Source: Halothiobacillus sp. (lineage in GTDB: Bacteria > Pseudomonadota > Gammaproteobacteria > Halothiobacillales > Halothiobacillaceae). From it: a DNA stretch of 55,731 bases. The DNA is taken from the NCBI GenBank assembly GCA_011389965.1, contig JAABTF010000012.1, forward strand, positions 1 through 55,731, given 5' to 3'. Below, piece by piece: positions 14,900 to 22,997 of this stretch (position 1 is the first letter of the stretch; every line of letters starts with the position of its first letter). The notes beneath the pieces are model-generated. The model had not been told where the DNA came from. It saw nothing but the letters and a program-made list of their open reading frames with translations, and did not search any database. Made by a program: the position numbers and the translations under genes.

Positions 14900-17617
14900 A
14901 TGCGCCACGATGCCTCACCTCGCGGGAATGTCACAGTGATCGGGATAAGGGTGGCGCTGCAACATGCTGTCGCGATGTTGCTCATTTTGCTCGTGTGGCT
15001 GTCCAACCCGGCTAGCGCACAGGATTCAAACGAGGAAGGCCCTCGTGTGACGGTCGGCGTGTTGGCCTATGCCGGCAAGGAGCAGGCCGTGGCTCGCTGG
15101 CAGCCAATGGCGGAGCACCTTAGCGATGCCAATCCCGGTCATGTGTTCCGGATTCGTCCGCTGTATCTTTCGGAATTGCGCCAGGCCTTCAAGGAAGGTG
15201 AGCTCGATTTCGTTCTGACGCAATCGCTGCAGTTCTCCGAGCTTGGCCGTCTGGGGCGTATCTGGCCACTAGCCACTCTGGTGGTCAAGGGCAATGGTGC
15301 CGGGATGGAACGCTTTGGCTCCGTCGTCTTTACCCGCCAGGGGACGGGCTTTCAAACGTTAGGCGACCTCGTCGGCAGTCGCGTGGCCGGCGCCAGCCCG
15401 AACGGTCTGGGGGGCTGGATTCTCGGGATACAAGCGTTGGAAGACGCCGGCATCGACGTCGAGACCGAGATTACCCCCATTTTCACGGGACTGCCGCTAG
15501 AGGCGGTAATCGATGCGGTGCTGGAAGGCCGGGCCCACGCGGGCGTGGTGCGTTCGAGTTTTTTTCATCGCTACCTGGCGCAGTTCCCGGACAGCCGGCT
15601 TGTGCCGGTCGGCGATGCGCACCGAGCGGACTTTCCTTACCCCATTAATACCTCGCTGGTGCCGGAATGGCCGTTTGCCGCCACCGGCCAGGCTCCAGAG
15701 GAACTGGTCCCCCGCGTAGCGCAACAGCTTTTGGCGATGGAGTCCGACTCACCGGCGGCTGAGCAGGCGCGCATCCTTGGCTGGCGAACACCGCTTGACT
15801 ACAGCATTGTCGATCGACTGCGCGAGAAGTGGTTTCCCGAACCGCTCACCCTCACTGGCATCGTCCGAAGTTACTGGCCGGCATTGCTTCTGGTCGCGCT
15901 GCTGGTGCTGACGCTGTTCTACTGGCAATCACATGGCACGAATGCAAAGCTTGCCGCCGCAAAACAGCGACTGCGTCGGGCCTTTACCGGTTTGCACACC
16001 GGCGCCGTCCTTCTCGACGATCAGGGTACTATCCTGCTCGCTAATCCGGCCATCAGCCGGTTTAGCCATCAGCCGGATGCCGATGAGACAAGCCTGGTAG
16101 GCCAACGCTTTTGCGACGCTTTCGAACTGCACATGGACCATGTGGACAGTGATTGCGTCTTACCGGTCCTTGTCAGTATGGCCGCGGAACCCGGAAATCG
16201 GACAGTGGATGGTGTCATCGATCGCGGGAATCAACGCTATGACGTCAATTTGCAGGTTAGCCAGCTGGAAGCTGAAGGCCGCCGCCAATTGCTGGTCTCG
16301 ATGCTGGATATCACCGATCTTCGCTCCGCCCATGCCCTGCTGACCTACCGCGCCACGCACGACCGGCTGACGGGTTTGCTCAACCGGGGCGCGTTGGAGG
16401 AGTTCCTGTCGCAGGCAGTGGCGGGCCGCGCCGGAACGCCGACCGATGTCGGCAACAGCTGCCTGGTCTGGCTGGACCTGGACAAATTTCGGTTGCTCAA
16501 CGAGATCGGTACGCGGACACTTGGCGATCGCATCTTGGCATCGCTGGCCAGTCACTTCTCCCTGGAACTGCCGTCGGATGCCAAGATCGCGCGGATGGGA
16601 GTGGATGAGTTCGCCATCTGGATGCCACTCGGGAATCAGGACACCTGCGCCGTGGTGGCGAGAGATGTGCTCGAAACGGTCCATGCGTTCCGCTTGCCAG
16701 ACGAGCACACCCACTTGATGCTGCGTGCGAGCGTTGGCGTTACTCGTATCGAAAGTCATGACCTGCTGGCTTCGAAACGGCTCGATGATGCCGAGCGTGC
16801 CTGCCAGAGCGCGCAGCGATTGGGCGGGGACAGGGTGGTCCAGTATTCGGGCGACGACACCGAATTGCTCGAACGGGGCAAGCAAATCGAGCGCTACAGT
16901 GCATTGCGCACGGCGATCGCCAACGATCGCCTGTCGCAGGCGGGACAGCGGATCGTCCCGCTCAATAGCGATCATGCGCCGTTATGTGAGGTGCTTCTGC
17001 GCGTTTCGGGCGAAGACGGGGAACTGCGTTTCCCGTCGGAATTTATCGAGATCGCTGAAAAACATCATGCCATGGGTGAAATCGACCGCTGGGTTGTCCA
17101 CAGCACTTGCCAGTGGCTGGCGGGTCGATCCGGCCGCCCCCTTGTCGCCAGTATCAACCTCTCGGCCCATTCGGTTCAGGACCCGGAGATGATCCCGATT
17201 ATCCGCGGGGCACTTCACGATCACAACATTGATCCGGCCCTGATCATATTCGAGATCACCGAGACGGCGGCCATTCTTAATCTGGAACAGGCCGAGCGGC
17301 TGATCTCAGCCTTGCGGCGACTCGGTTGTCGCTTTTCCCTGGATGACTTCGGTGGCGGCTTTCTTTCTTTCGAGTTCCTCCGCCGGCTTGAACCGGATTT
17401 CGTCAAGATCGACGGTCAGCTGATCAAGGACATGAGCAACGACCCGGTGGCTAATGTGATCGTCTCGGCCATCATTGAAGTCTCACGGGTAATGAATGCG
17501 CGAACCGTGGCCGAATGGATCGAAACCCAGGAACAGTTCGACCAGGTTCGCGCCATGGGGATCGATTATGTCCAAGGCTTCCTCACCCATCGTCCGGAGG
17601 CGGTCGGCAACCTTTAA
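14900..17617 (+). CDS. Membrane sensor with PhnD-like periplasmic, PAS-like, degenerate GGDEF and EAL domains
   Basis: A 905-residue signalling protein. A signal peptide (hydrophobic to ~NPASAQ) precedes a periplasmic substrate-binding domain of the PhnD/phosphonate type (~42-315: GVLAYAGKEQAVARWQPMAEHL). One transmembrane helix follows (YWPALLLVALLVLTLFYW), then a PAS-like segment. The GGDEF domain has MGVDEF in place of GGDEF, so cyclase activity is doubtful. The EAL domain has EVLLR for EALLR but keeps NLSAHSV, EITET, DDFGGG, VKIDG and an AEWIET glutamate, so c-di-GMP phosphodiesterase activity is plausible. AAGGA lies 9 bases before the ATG. It probably couples an external ligand to c-di-GMP turnover; the ligand is unknown. 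Confidence 0.9.
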   Translation: MRHDASPRGNVTVIGIRVALQHAVAMLLILLVWLSNPASAQDSNEEGPRVTVGVLAYAGKEQAVARWQPMAEHLSDANPGHVFRIRPLYLSELRQAFKEGELDFVLTQSLQFSELGRLGRIWPLATLVVKGNGAGMERFGSVVFTRQGTGFQTLGDLVGSRVAGASPNGLGGWILGIQALEDAGIDVETEITPIFTGLPLEAVIDAVLEGRAHAGVVRSSFFHRYLAQFPDSRLVPVGDAHRADFPYPINTSLVPEWPFAATGQAPEELVPRVAQQLLAMESDSPAAEQARILGWRTPLDYSIVDRLREKWFPEPLTLTGIVRSYWPALLLVALLVLTLFYWQSHGTNAKLAAAKQRLRRAFTGLHTGAVLLDDQGTILLANPAISRFSHQPDADETSLVGQRFCDAFELHMDHVDSDCVLPVLVSMAAEPGNRTVDGVIDRGNQRYDVNLQVSQLEAEGRRQLLVSMLDITDLRSAHALLTYRATHDRLTGLLNRGALEEFLSQAVAGRAGTPTDVGNSCLVWLDLDKFRLLNEIGTRTLGDRILASLASHFSLELPSDAKIARMGVDEFAIWMPLGNQDTCAVVARDVLETVHAFRLPDEHTHLMLRASVGVTRIESHDLLASKRLDDAERACQSAQRLGGDRVVQYSGDDTELLERGKQIERYSALRTAIANDRLSQAGQRIVPLNSDHAPLCEVLLRVSGEDGELRFPSEFIEIAEKHHAMGEIDRWVVHSTCQWLAGRSGRPLVASINLSAHSVQDPEMIPIIRGALHDHNIDPALIIFEITETAAILNLEQAERLISALRRLGCRFSLDDFGGGFLSFEFLRRLEPDFVKIDGQLIKDMSNDPVANVIVSAIIEVSRVMNARTVAEWIETQEQFDQVRAMGIDYVQGFLTHRPEAVGNL

Positions 17618-17711
17618 ATCCGAACCGGACCCCCGGTCGTCAGGTCTGTGACCGGCTCGGCCAACTGGCTTTCCAATCAGAACAAGCAACCCTGAACAAA
17701 GAGACCCCACC

Positions 17712-18095
17712 ATGCGCATACTCCACACCATGCTTCGCGTCAGCGATCTCAAAAAGTCACTGGATTTCTATACTCATGTCCTGGGCATGAAGCTTCTGCG
17801 GCAACAGGACTATCCGGCCGGTGAGTTCACGTTGGCCTTCGTCGGCTTCGGCGACGAGAGCGAGACCGCCGTTCTGGAGTTGACCTACAACTGGGGCGAG
17901 CATGACTACGACATCGGGGATGGCTATGGCCACATCGCCATCGAGGTAGATGACGTTTATGCCGCGGCGGAACGAATCGCCGCCAAAGGCGGCAAGATTT
18001 TGCGTGAACCGGGACCGATGAATGCCGGCATCACGATCATCGCCTTCGTGGCGGACCCCGATGGTTACCCAATCGAGCTGATTGGCTCTAAATAA
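17712..18095 (+). CDS. gloA: Lactoylglutathione lyase (glyoxalase I)
   Basis: Isomerises the methylglyoxal-glutathione hemithioacetal to S-lactoylglutathione. The 127-residue protein carries all four metal ligands at the E. coli positions: His5 (MRILHTMLR), Glu56 (VLELTYN), His74 (GYGHIAIEV) and Glu122 (YPIELIG). The short bacterial form without the extra loop suggests a Ni/Co-type enzyme. It stands alone between the c-di-GMP gene and a strong terminator at 18151-18176. Identity is secure. Confidence 0.97.
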   Translation: MRILHTMLRVSDLKKSLDFYTHVLGMKLLRQQDYPAGEFTLAFVGFGDESETAVLELTYNWGEHDYDIGDGYGHIAIEVDDVYAAAERIAAKGGKILREPGPMNAGITIIAFVADPDGYPIELIGSK

Positions 18096-18112
18096 ACAGG
18101 AATTTTGTCCAA

Positions 18113-18125
18113 GTCAAGCCTTGAC
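18113..18125. other. 13-bp palindrome GTCAAG-C-CTTGAC
   Basis: A perfect palindrome with a 1-base centre, 18 bases past the gloA stop and 25 bases before the terminator. It could be a protein-binding site or part of the gloA 3' UTR; its role is unknown. Confidence 0.5.
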
Positions 18126-18150
18126 AGGGCACATTTTCCACATCAACGAG

Positions 18151-18176
18151 GGCGCAATCGCGGTTGCGCCTTTTTT
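18151..18176 (+). terminator. Rho-independent terminator after gloA
   Basis: GGCGCAA (18151-18157) pairs with TTGCGCC (18164-18170), followed at once by six T. Confidence 0.9.
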
Positions 18177-18535
18177 GTGAACGGTGAATCAGTGGCTTAG
18201 CGAAGACTAGGGTCTAAGTTATTGTTTCAAATGTATTTGTTTTCCGGCGTTTATGTGTGGTTAAAAATTACCCAATAGTGTCCCTCGCCTTGTAGGAACA
18301 GGGCTACGCGAGTTCTTCCACATAGTTATCCACAGTTTTTGTGAAAAACCTCTGCAGGCAAACGAGAACGATTTGCGGGCCCTGCCACCACGGTATTAAG
18401 AGGGAAACGCCTCGACGCGAACGGTGCTTTCCAGTGACACCAATTTGTCATCTGCTGGGCTTACCCTCCACGATATATTGAGATTCCCATATACAATAAG
18501 CGCGAAGCTGGCGCCCGTTTTTCAAAGGTGATCGG
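18177..18535. promoter_or_regulatory. AT-richer spacer with a DnaA box and the gap-arsJ upstream region
   Basis: No gene is visible here. Around 18200-18300 the sequence is clearly richer in A and T than the flanks. A perfect DnaA-box consensus, TTATCCACA, lies at 18326-18334. Near the gap start, TATTG (18476-18480) and CAATA (18494-18498) form an inverted repeat with a 13-base spacer, overlapping TACAAT (18492-18497), a possible -10. That arrangement would suit a repressor site, but I see no ArsR-type regulator gene nearby. Confidence 0.45.
18326..18334 (+). promoter_or_regulatory. DnaA box (TTATCCACA)
   Basis: Exact match to the high-affinity consensus TTATNCACA. It is isolated: I see no second exact copy nearby, so it marks a possible DnaA-binding site rather than an origin. 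Confidence 0.55.
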
Positions 18536-19549
18536 ATGACCATACGAGTAGGTATCAATGGCTTTGGCCGGATCGGCCGACTGGCGTTCCGTATTCTGGC
18601 CGAGCGGCCGGCACTGGGGCTTGAGGTGGTGCATGTCAACGAGACCGCTGGAGATGCGGCGTGCATGGCCCACCTGACGCAGTTCGATTCGGTCCATGGC
18701 CGCTGGAGCCGACAGGTAGACGGGGAGGGCGACACGCTCACGCTCGACGGCCGGTCGATTCGGTATACCCAGGAACCGGAGATTGCGGCGATTGGTTGGG
18801 CCGATAGCCGGGTGGACGTGGTTATCGAGGCAACCGGTCACTGGCGCCAGTTCGACGAGATCAGCCCCCACCTTGAACAGGGAGTCGATCGGGTGGCGGT
18901 CGCTGCACCGGTCAAACATGCGGACGTGCTCAATGTCGTCATGGGCGTGAACGATGAACGCTATGATCCCTCACGACATCGCCTGGTGACAGCGGCTTCC
19001 TGCACCACCAACTGCCTCGCGCCCGTCGTGAAAGTGCTTCACGAGGGACTGGGCATTCGTCGCGGGACCATGACCACCATGCACGACCTGACCAACACGC
19101 AGGCGGTGGTGGACAAGGGGGATCGGGATTGGCGGCGCGCGCGAGCGTCGTCCATGTCGTTGGCACCGACGACGACCGGCTCGGCCAAGGCCATCGGCGA
19201 GATATTTCCCGAGCTCCTAGGCCGTCTCAATGGCCTGGCCGTGCGGGTTCCGCTGCTCAACGCCTCGCTCACCGACTTCGTCTTCACCCCCGACCGGCGC
19301 ACGACGGTCGAGGAGGTCAACGGCCTGTTGGCCGAAGCCGCGGCCGGTCCGCTCGAGGGCATCCTCGGCTTTGAAACGCGCCCTCTGGTGTCGGCGGACT
19401 ACACCAATGACCCGCGTTCGGCGATCATCGATGCGCCATCGACCATGGTGATCGATGACGAGTTGGTTAAAGTCCTGGCGTGGTACGACAACGAATGGGG
19501 CTATGCCCAGCGCTTGGCAGAACTCGTCGCCATGATCGGCCGCAGCTGA
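18536..19549 (+). CDS. Glyceraldehyde-3-phosphate dehydrogenase, ArsJ-associated
   Basis: A 337-residue GAPDH with the Rossmann start RVGINGFGRIGRLAFR, the catalytic cysteine block SCTTNCLAP and the C-terminal WYDNEWGYAQR. Its position 24 bases before arsJ indicates the arsenate-detoxification paralogue: such enzymes form 1-arseno-3-phosphoglycerate from glyceraldehyde-3-phosphate and arsenate, which ArsJ then exports. A purely glycolytic role cannot be excluded from sequence alone. No arsR or arsC is nearby. The gene is preceded by a 440-base spacer with a possible operator. The ATG has GGTGAT just upstream. Confidence 0.9.
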   Translation: MTIRVGINGFGRIGRLAFRILAERPALGLEVVHVNETAGDAACMAHLTQFDSVHGRWSRQVDGEGDTLTLDGRSIRYTQEPEIAAIGWADSRVDVVIEATGHWRQFDEISPHLEQGVDRVAVAAPVKHADVLNVVMGVNDERYDPSRHRLVTAASCTTNCLAPVVKVLHEGLGIRRGTMTTMHDLTNTQAVVDKGDRDWRRARASSMSLAPTTTGSAKAIGEIFPELLGRLNGLAVRVPLLNASLTDFVFTPDRRTTVEEVNGLLAEAAAGPLEGILGFETRPLVSADYTNDPRSAIIDAPSTMVIDDELVKVLAWYDNEWGYAQRLAELVAMIGRS

Positions 19550-19573
19550 TCCCTTCTTGCACCGGAGTTAGGC

Positions 19574-20776
19574 ATGCATACCGCGCTGCGCCAATATCTG
19601 ACCATTACCGGCAACTACTGGCTGTTCACCCTCACCGACGGGGCCATCCGCATGCTGGTGGTTCTGCATTTCTATCAGTTGGGCTATTCGCCGTTCGCCA
19701 TCGCGATGCTGTTCGTTTTTTACGAGTTCTTCGGCATCGTCACCAACCTGGCGGGCGGCTGGATGGGCGCCCGCCTTGGTCTCAATCGCACCATGCAGCT
19801 GGGCACTGCCGTGCAGATCGGCGCCCTCCTGATGCTCACGGTTCCCGATGCATGGTTAACGGTCGCCTACGTCATGATCGCGCAGGCGCTTTCCGGGATT
19901 GCCAAGGATCTCAACAAGATGTCGGCGAAGGCGGGGGTCAAGATGATCGCCCGGCAGGGCAACGCGCAACTGTTTCGCTGGGTGGCGTGGATCACTGGCT
20001 CGAAGAACGCGCTAAAGGGGGCGGGGTTCTTCCTGGGGGCGGTCCTGCTGGCATGGCTGGGCTTTCAGGGAGCCATGGCGGCACTGGCGGCCATGCTCGT
20101 CATCGGATTTCTGATGACATTGACTCTGCCCACCGGCCTGGGAGCAATCAAGAAGAAGACATCCCCCGAGTCGATCTTTTCCCGCGAGCCTGCCATCAAC
20201 TGGTTGAGTGCGGCGCGCGTATTCCTTTTCGGCGCGCGTGATGTTTGGTTCGTGGTGGCGTTGCCGGTCTTTCTGGTGTCGATTGGCTGGGACTTTCATT
20301 GGGTAGGCGCCTACCTGGCGCTGTGGGTGATCGGGTATGGCCTTGTCCAGTCGATCGCGCCTCGGCTGATGGCCTCTCGCACCACCCAAGCCAACGTGTA
20401 TGAAGGGCCCGGCGCGAATGTCGCGACGGGGTGGACATTCGCCTTGGTCTTGCCACTTGCCGCGATTCTGGCCGCATTGTCCTTGGAAATGACGCAAGCA
20501 TGGGTCATCACGGCGGGGTTGGCGTTCTTCGGCGTGATATTCGCGATCAATTCGGCGACCCATTCCTTTTTGATCCTGCGTTACTCCACCGACGACAAGA
20601 CATCAATGAATGTCGGGTTCTACTACGCGGCGAATGCCACTGGTCGGCTGATGGGCACCGTGCTTTCGGGCTTTAGTTATCAGTGGCTGGGTTTGGCCGG
20701 AAGCATCGGCTTTGCAATGCTCTTTGTCCTGATCGCGGCAGTCCTGACCCTGCGTCTCTCTGCGCTGGAGACATAG
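19574..20776 (+). CDS. arsJ: Organoarsenical efflux MFS transporter ArsJ
   Basis: A 400-residue major-facilitator protein with about 12 hydrophobic segments. The N-terminal block (LTITGNYWLFTLTDGAIRML, then LGYSPFAIAMLFVFYEFFG) and the GLNRTMQLG and ALSGIAKDLNKMSAK stretches are characteristic of ArsJ rather than sugar transporters. Its known job is export of 1-arseno-3-phosphoglycerate made by the adjacent GAPDH, giving resistance to arsenate; the exported product decays to arsenate outside. It follows the GAPDH gene by 24 bases with GGAG as ribosome binding site, so the two form a minimal operon. Confidence 0.92.
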   Translation: MHTALRQYLTITGNYWLFTLTDGAIRMLVVLHFYQLGYSPFAIAMLFVFYEFFGIVTNLAGGWMGARLGLNRTMQLGTAVQIGALLMLTVPDAWLTVAYVMIAQALSGIAKDLNKMSAKAGVKMIARQGNAQLFRWVAWITGSKNALKGAGFFLGAVLLAWLGFQGAMAALAAMLVIGFLMTLTLPTGLGAIKKKTSPESIFSREPAINWLSAARVFLFGARDVWFVVALPVFLVSIGWDFHWVGAYLALWVIGYGLVQSIAPRLMASRTTQANVYEGPGANVATGWTFALVLPLAAILAALSLEMTQAWVITAGLAFFGVIFAINSATHSFLILRYSTDDKTSMNVGFYYAANATGRLMGTVLSGFSYQWLGLAGSIGFAMLFVLIAAVLTLRLSALET

Positions 20777-20864
20777 CTTCAATTCACGCAGCGCCATCGT
20801 GGCAGTAACATTCGTCCAGATTCCCGGATGATCTTCCCGCTCGGATCGCTCTGCCGTGGTCTAG

Positions 20865-20879
20865 CCTCCTGAAGGGAGG
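20865..20879 (+). promoter_or_regulatory. Hairpin that pairs the ribosome binding site of the GH100-like gene
   Basis: CCTCC (20865-20869) can pair with GGAGG (20875-20879), the Shine-Dalgarno of the gene starting at 20891, around a 5-base loop. If it forms in the mRNA it would hide the ribosome binding site. Confidence 0.5.
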
Positions 20880-20890
20880 TACATCGACTC

Positions 20891-22156
20891 ATGAGCAGTT
20901 TGAGCCCGCGGCAACGCAACGAAGCCTACGATAAGGCCCTCGATTTGATGCGGCGTTGCGCCACCGAGGATGGATTCCTGGCATCCCCCGTGGAGCGCGA
21001 CAATTACCGTCGTGTGTGGGGCAGGGACGGCGTGATCCTCGGTCTGGCCGCCCTGATGTCAGGAGATGAATCGCTGGCCTCGACCACGAAGGAAACCCTT
21101 CTGACCCTGGCACGTTATCAGGGACCACATGGGGAAATTCCCAGCAACGTCGACACCACCACGGAACGCGTCAGTTACGGTGGCACCACTGGGCGGGTGG
21201 ATGCGGATCTCTGGTTCGTCATCGGCTGCGCTGAATATTGGTTGCACAGCGGCGACGACGACTTCATCGATTCCATGCTCCCGGCGCTCGAGCGGGTCCG
21301 ATTTCTACTCGGGGCATGGGAATTCAACGCGCGCGGGTTGATCTATGTGCCGCAGACCGGTGATTGGGCGGACGAATATCTCCAGTCTGGCTATGTGCTG
21401 TACGACCAGCTCCTGTACCTGCAGGCGCTGAGATCGTTTTGTCGCATTCACAGCGAGGTGCACGGTTCGTCTGACCATGTGCTGGTGGATCGAACCACCC
21501 GCTTGCTCCACGTTATCCGTGCGAATTATTGGTTCAATGGTCAGGAAGAGGAAGACATCTATCACAAAGTGCTATACCGGAAGGGACGCGCCGCAGCACC
21601 ACAGCAGTCAGGACAATTCTGGATGCCATTTTTCTCTCCCACGGGCTACGGTTATCGCTTCGACGCCTTCGCCAACGTATTGACCGGCCTGTTCCGTGTT
21701 GGCTCGTCTTCGCAGTGTGAAAAGGTGGACCAACACATCGGCAAGATCGTGCCCAAGAAGATGTGCCTGTTGCCCGCGTTTCACCCCGTGATCGAGCCGG
21801 TCGATGAAGACTGGAAAAACCTGCAGATGACATTTTCCTACAATTTCAAGAACAACCCATACGAGTATCACAACGGCGGTCTGTGGCCCTTGATAACGGG
21901 GTTCTACGTCGCCGACCTCACCCGGCGGGATCATAAGGTCAAGGCGCAACGTTATCTGGACGGCATCCACCGGGCCAACGCAATGGAACGTGACGGGGAA
22001 ACCTGGACATTTCCTGAATACGTTCACGGCCGCAAATTCACAGCGGGCGGAACATTCATGCAGGGCTGGAGTGCGGCCGCGGCCGTAATCGGCCACAATG
22101 CGCTGGAAGGCAAGCCGTTGTTCCGAGTGGGTCTCCAAGAAAACCATGACCAATAA
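20891..22156 (+). CDS. GH100-like (invertase-type) glycoside hydrolase
   Basis: A 421-residue soluble protein without a signal peptide, apparently an (alpha/alpha)6-barrel glycosidase. Segments resemble alkaline/neutral invertases (GH100): WGRDGVILGLAALM (compare RDFVPSAL), TTGRVDADLWFVIG, YEYHNGGLWPLITGF and FPEYVHGRKF followed by FMQGWSAAAAVIGH. These are remembered patterns, not an alignment. Related folds (amylo-1,6-glucosidase, trehalase-like) remain possible. It overlaps by 11 bases a gene for a sucrose-phosphate-phosphatase-like enzyme, which supports a role in sucrose or a related osmolyte. Its ribosome binding site can fold on itself. Confidence 0.7.
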   Translation: MSSLSPRQRNEAYDKALDLMRRCATEDGFLASPVERDNYRRVWGRDGVILGLAALMSGDESLASTTKETLLTLARYQGPHGEIPSNVDTTTERVSYGGTTGRVDADLWFVIGCAEYWLHSGDDDFIDSMLPALERVRFLLGAWEFNARGLIYVPQTGDWADEYLQSGYVLYDQLLYLQALRSFCRIHSEVHGSSDHVLVDRTTRLLHVIRANYWFNGQEEEDIYHKVLYRKGRAAAPQQSGQFWMPFFSPTGYGYRFDAFANVLTGLFRVGSSSQCEKVDQHIGKIVPKKMCLLPAFHPVIEPVDEDWKNLQMTFSYNFKNNPYEYHNGGLWPLITGFYVADLTRRDHKVKAQRYLDGIHRANAMERDGETWTFPEYVHGRKFTAGGTFMQGWSAAAAVIGHNALEGKPLFRVGLQENHDQ

Positions 22157-22997
22157 GTCGATATTTCTGTGCACGGACCTGGACCGCACCCTGATTCCCA
22201 ACGGGCATCAACCGGAGTCGCCAGGCGTGCGTGAGCGTTTTGCCCGGCTCGTCGCCCGTCCAGAGATCACCTTGGCCTACGTCAGCGGTCGAGATAAACG
22301 CCTGCTCCTGTCCGCGATCCAGGAGTGGGACCTCCCCGTCCCGGATTACGCCATTGGTGATGTAGGCACCACGATCTACCGGGTGAGTGGCGGTCAGTGG
22401 GAAGCTTGGCAGGACTGGCACGAAGAGATTGGTCCCGACTGGGCCGGCCACGATCGAGATTCACTCGCCCGCCTGCTGGAAGGGTTCGACCGGCTCACCC
22501 CTCAGGAGCCGGAAAAACAGAACACCTTCAAGCTCAGCTACTACACCCCATCCTCGGTGTATGGCGAGCAACTCGTGGCAGCCATGCAGCAGCGTCTGGC
22601 GGAGCAGGGGGTGCGCGCGAGTGTCATCTGGAGCGTCGATGAGATGGAGGATGTCGGCCTGATCGATGTGCTACCGAAGAGTGCCACCAAGATGCACGCG
22701 ATCCGCTTTCTCCAGTCCCGTCTGGGGGCACCGGATGATCGCACTGTTTTTGCCGGGGACAGCGGCAACGACCTTGCCGTGCTGACCAGTGGCCTTCAGG
22801 CCGTGCTTGTCGCCAATGCCCGGGATGACGTCAAGCGGGCTGCACGCGAGCAAACCCGGGAGCACAATCCCCAAAAGCTATACATAGCCGTAGGCGACAC
22901 ACTGGACATGAATGGCAACTACTCCGCCGGAATTCTCGAAGGGCTCATCCATTTCATGCCGGAAACGCGTGACTGGCTGCTCAACCATGCGGACTGA
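22146..22997 (+). CDS. HAD-IIB phosphatase, sucrose-6-phosphate phosphatase-like
   Basis: A 283-residue HAD-superfamily enzyme. Motif I is CTDLDRTLIP, motif II lies in AYVSGRD, the motif III lysine in PKSATKMHAIRFL and motif IV in FAGDSGNDLAVL. The segment PDYAIGDVGTTIYRV matches the cap-side pattern of sucrose-phosphate phosphatases and mannosylfructose-phosphate phosphatases. I chose the ATG at 22146, which starts immediately before the conserved core and overlaps the glycosidase stop. A sugar-phosphate substrate is likely; sucrose-6-phosphate is inferred from the neighbour. No sucrose-phosphate synthase is in the window. Its 3' end overlaps the convergent LysR gene by 17 bases. Confidence 0.8.
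   Translation: MTNKSIFLCTDLDRTLIPNGHQPESPGVRERFARLVARPEITLAYVSGRDKRLLLSAIQEWDLPVPDYAIGDVGTTIYRVSGGQWEAWQDWHEEIGPDWAGHDRDSLARLLEGFDRLTPQEPEKQNTFKLSYYTPSSVYGEQLVAAMQQRLAEQGVRASVIWSVDEMEDVGLIDVLPKSATKMHAIRFLQSRLGAPDDRTVFAGDSGNDLAVLTSGLQAVLVANARDDVKRAAREQTREHNPQKLYIAVGDTLDMNGNYSAGILEGLIHFMPETRDWLLNHAD

Noticed and set aside
13436-14908. Long minus-strand frame opposite argG
   Set aside because: Antisense shadow of argG with no recognisable motif or ribosome binding site.
18177-18535. Chromosomal origin of replication
   Set aside because: Only one perfect DnaA box is present and no dnaA, mnmG or parAB genes flank it.
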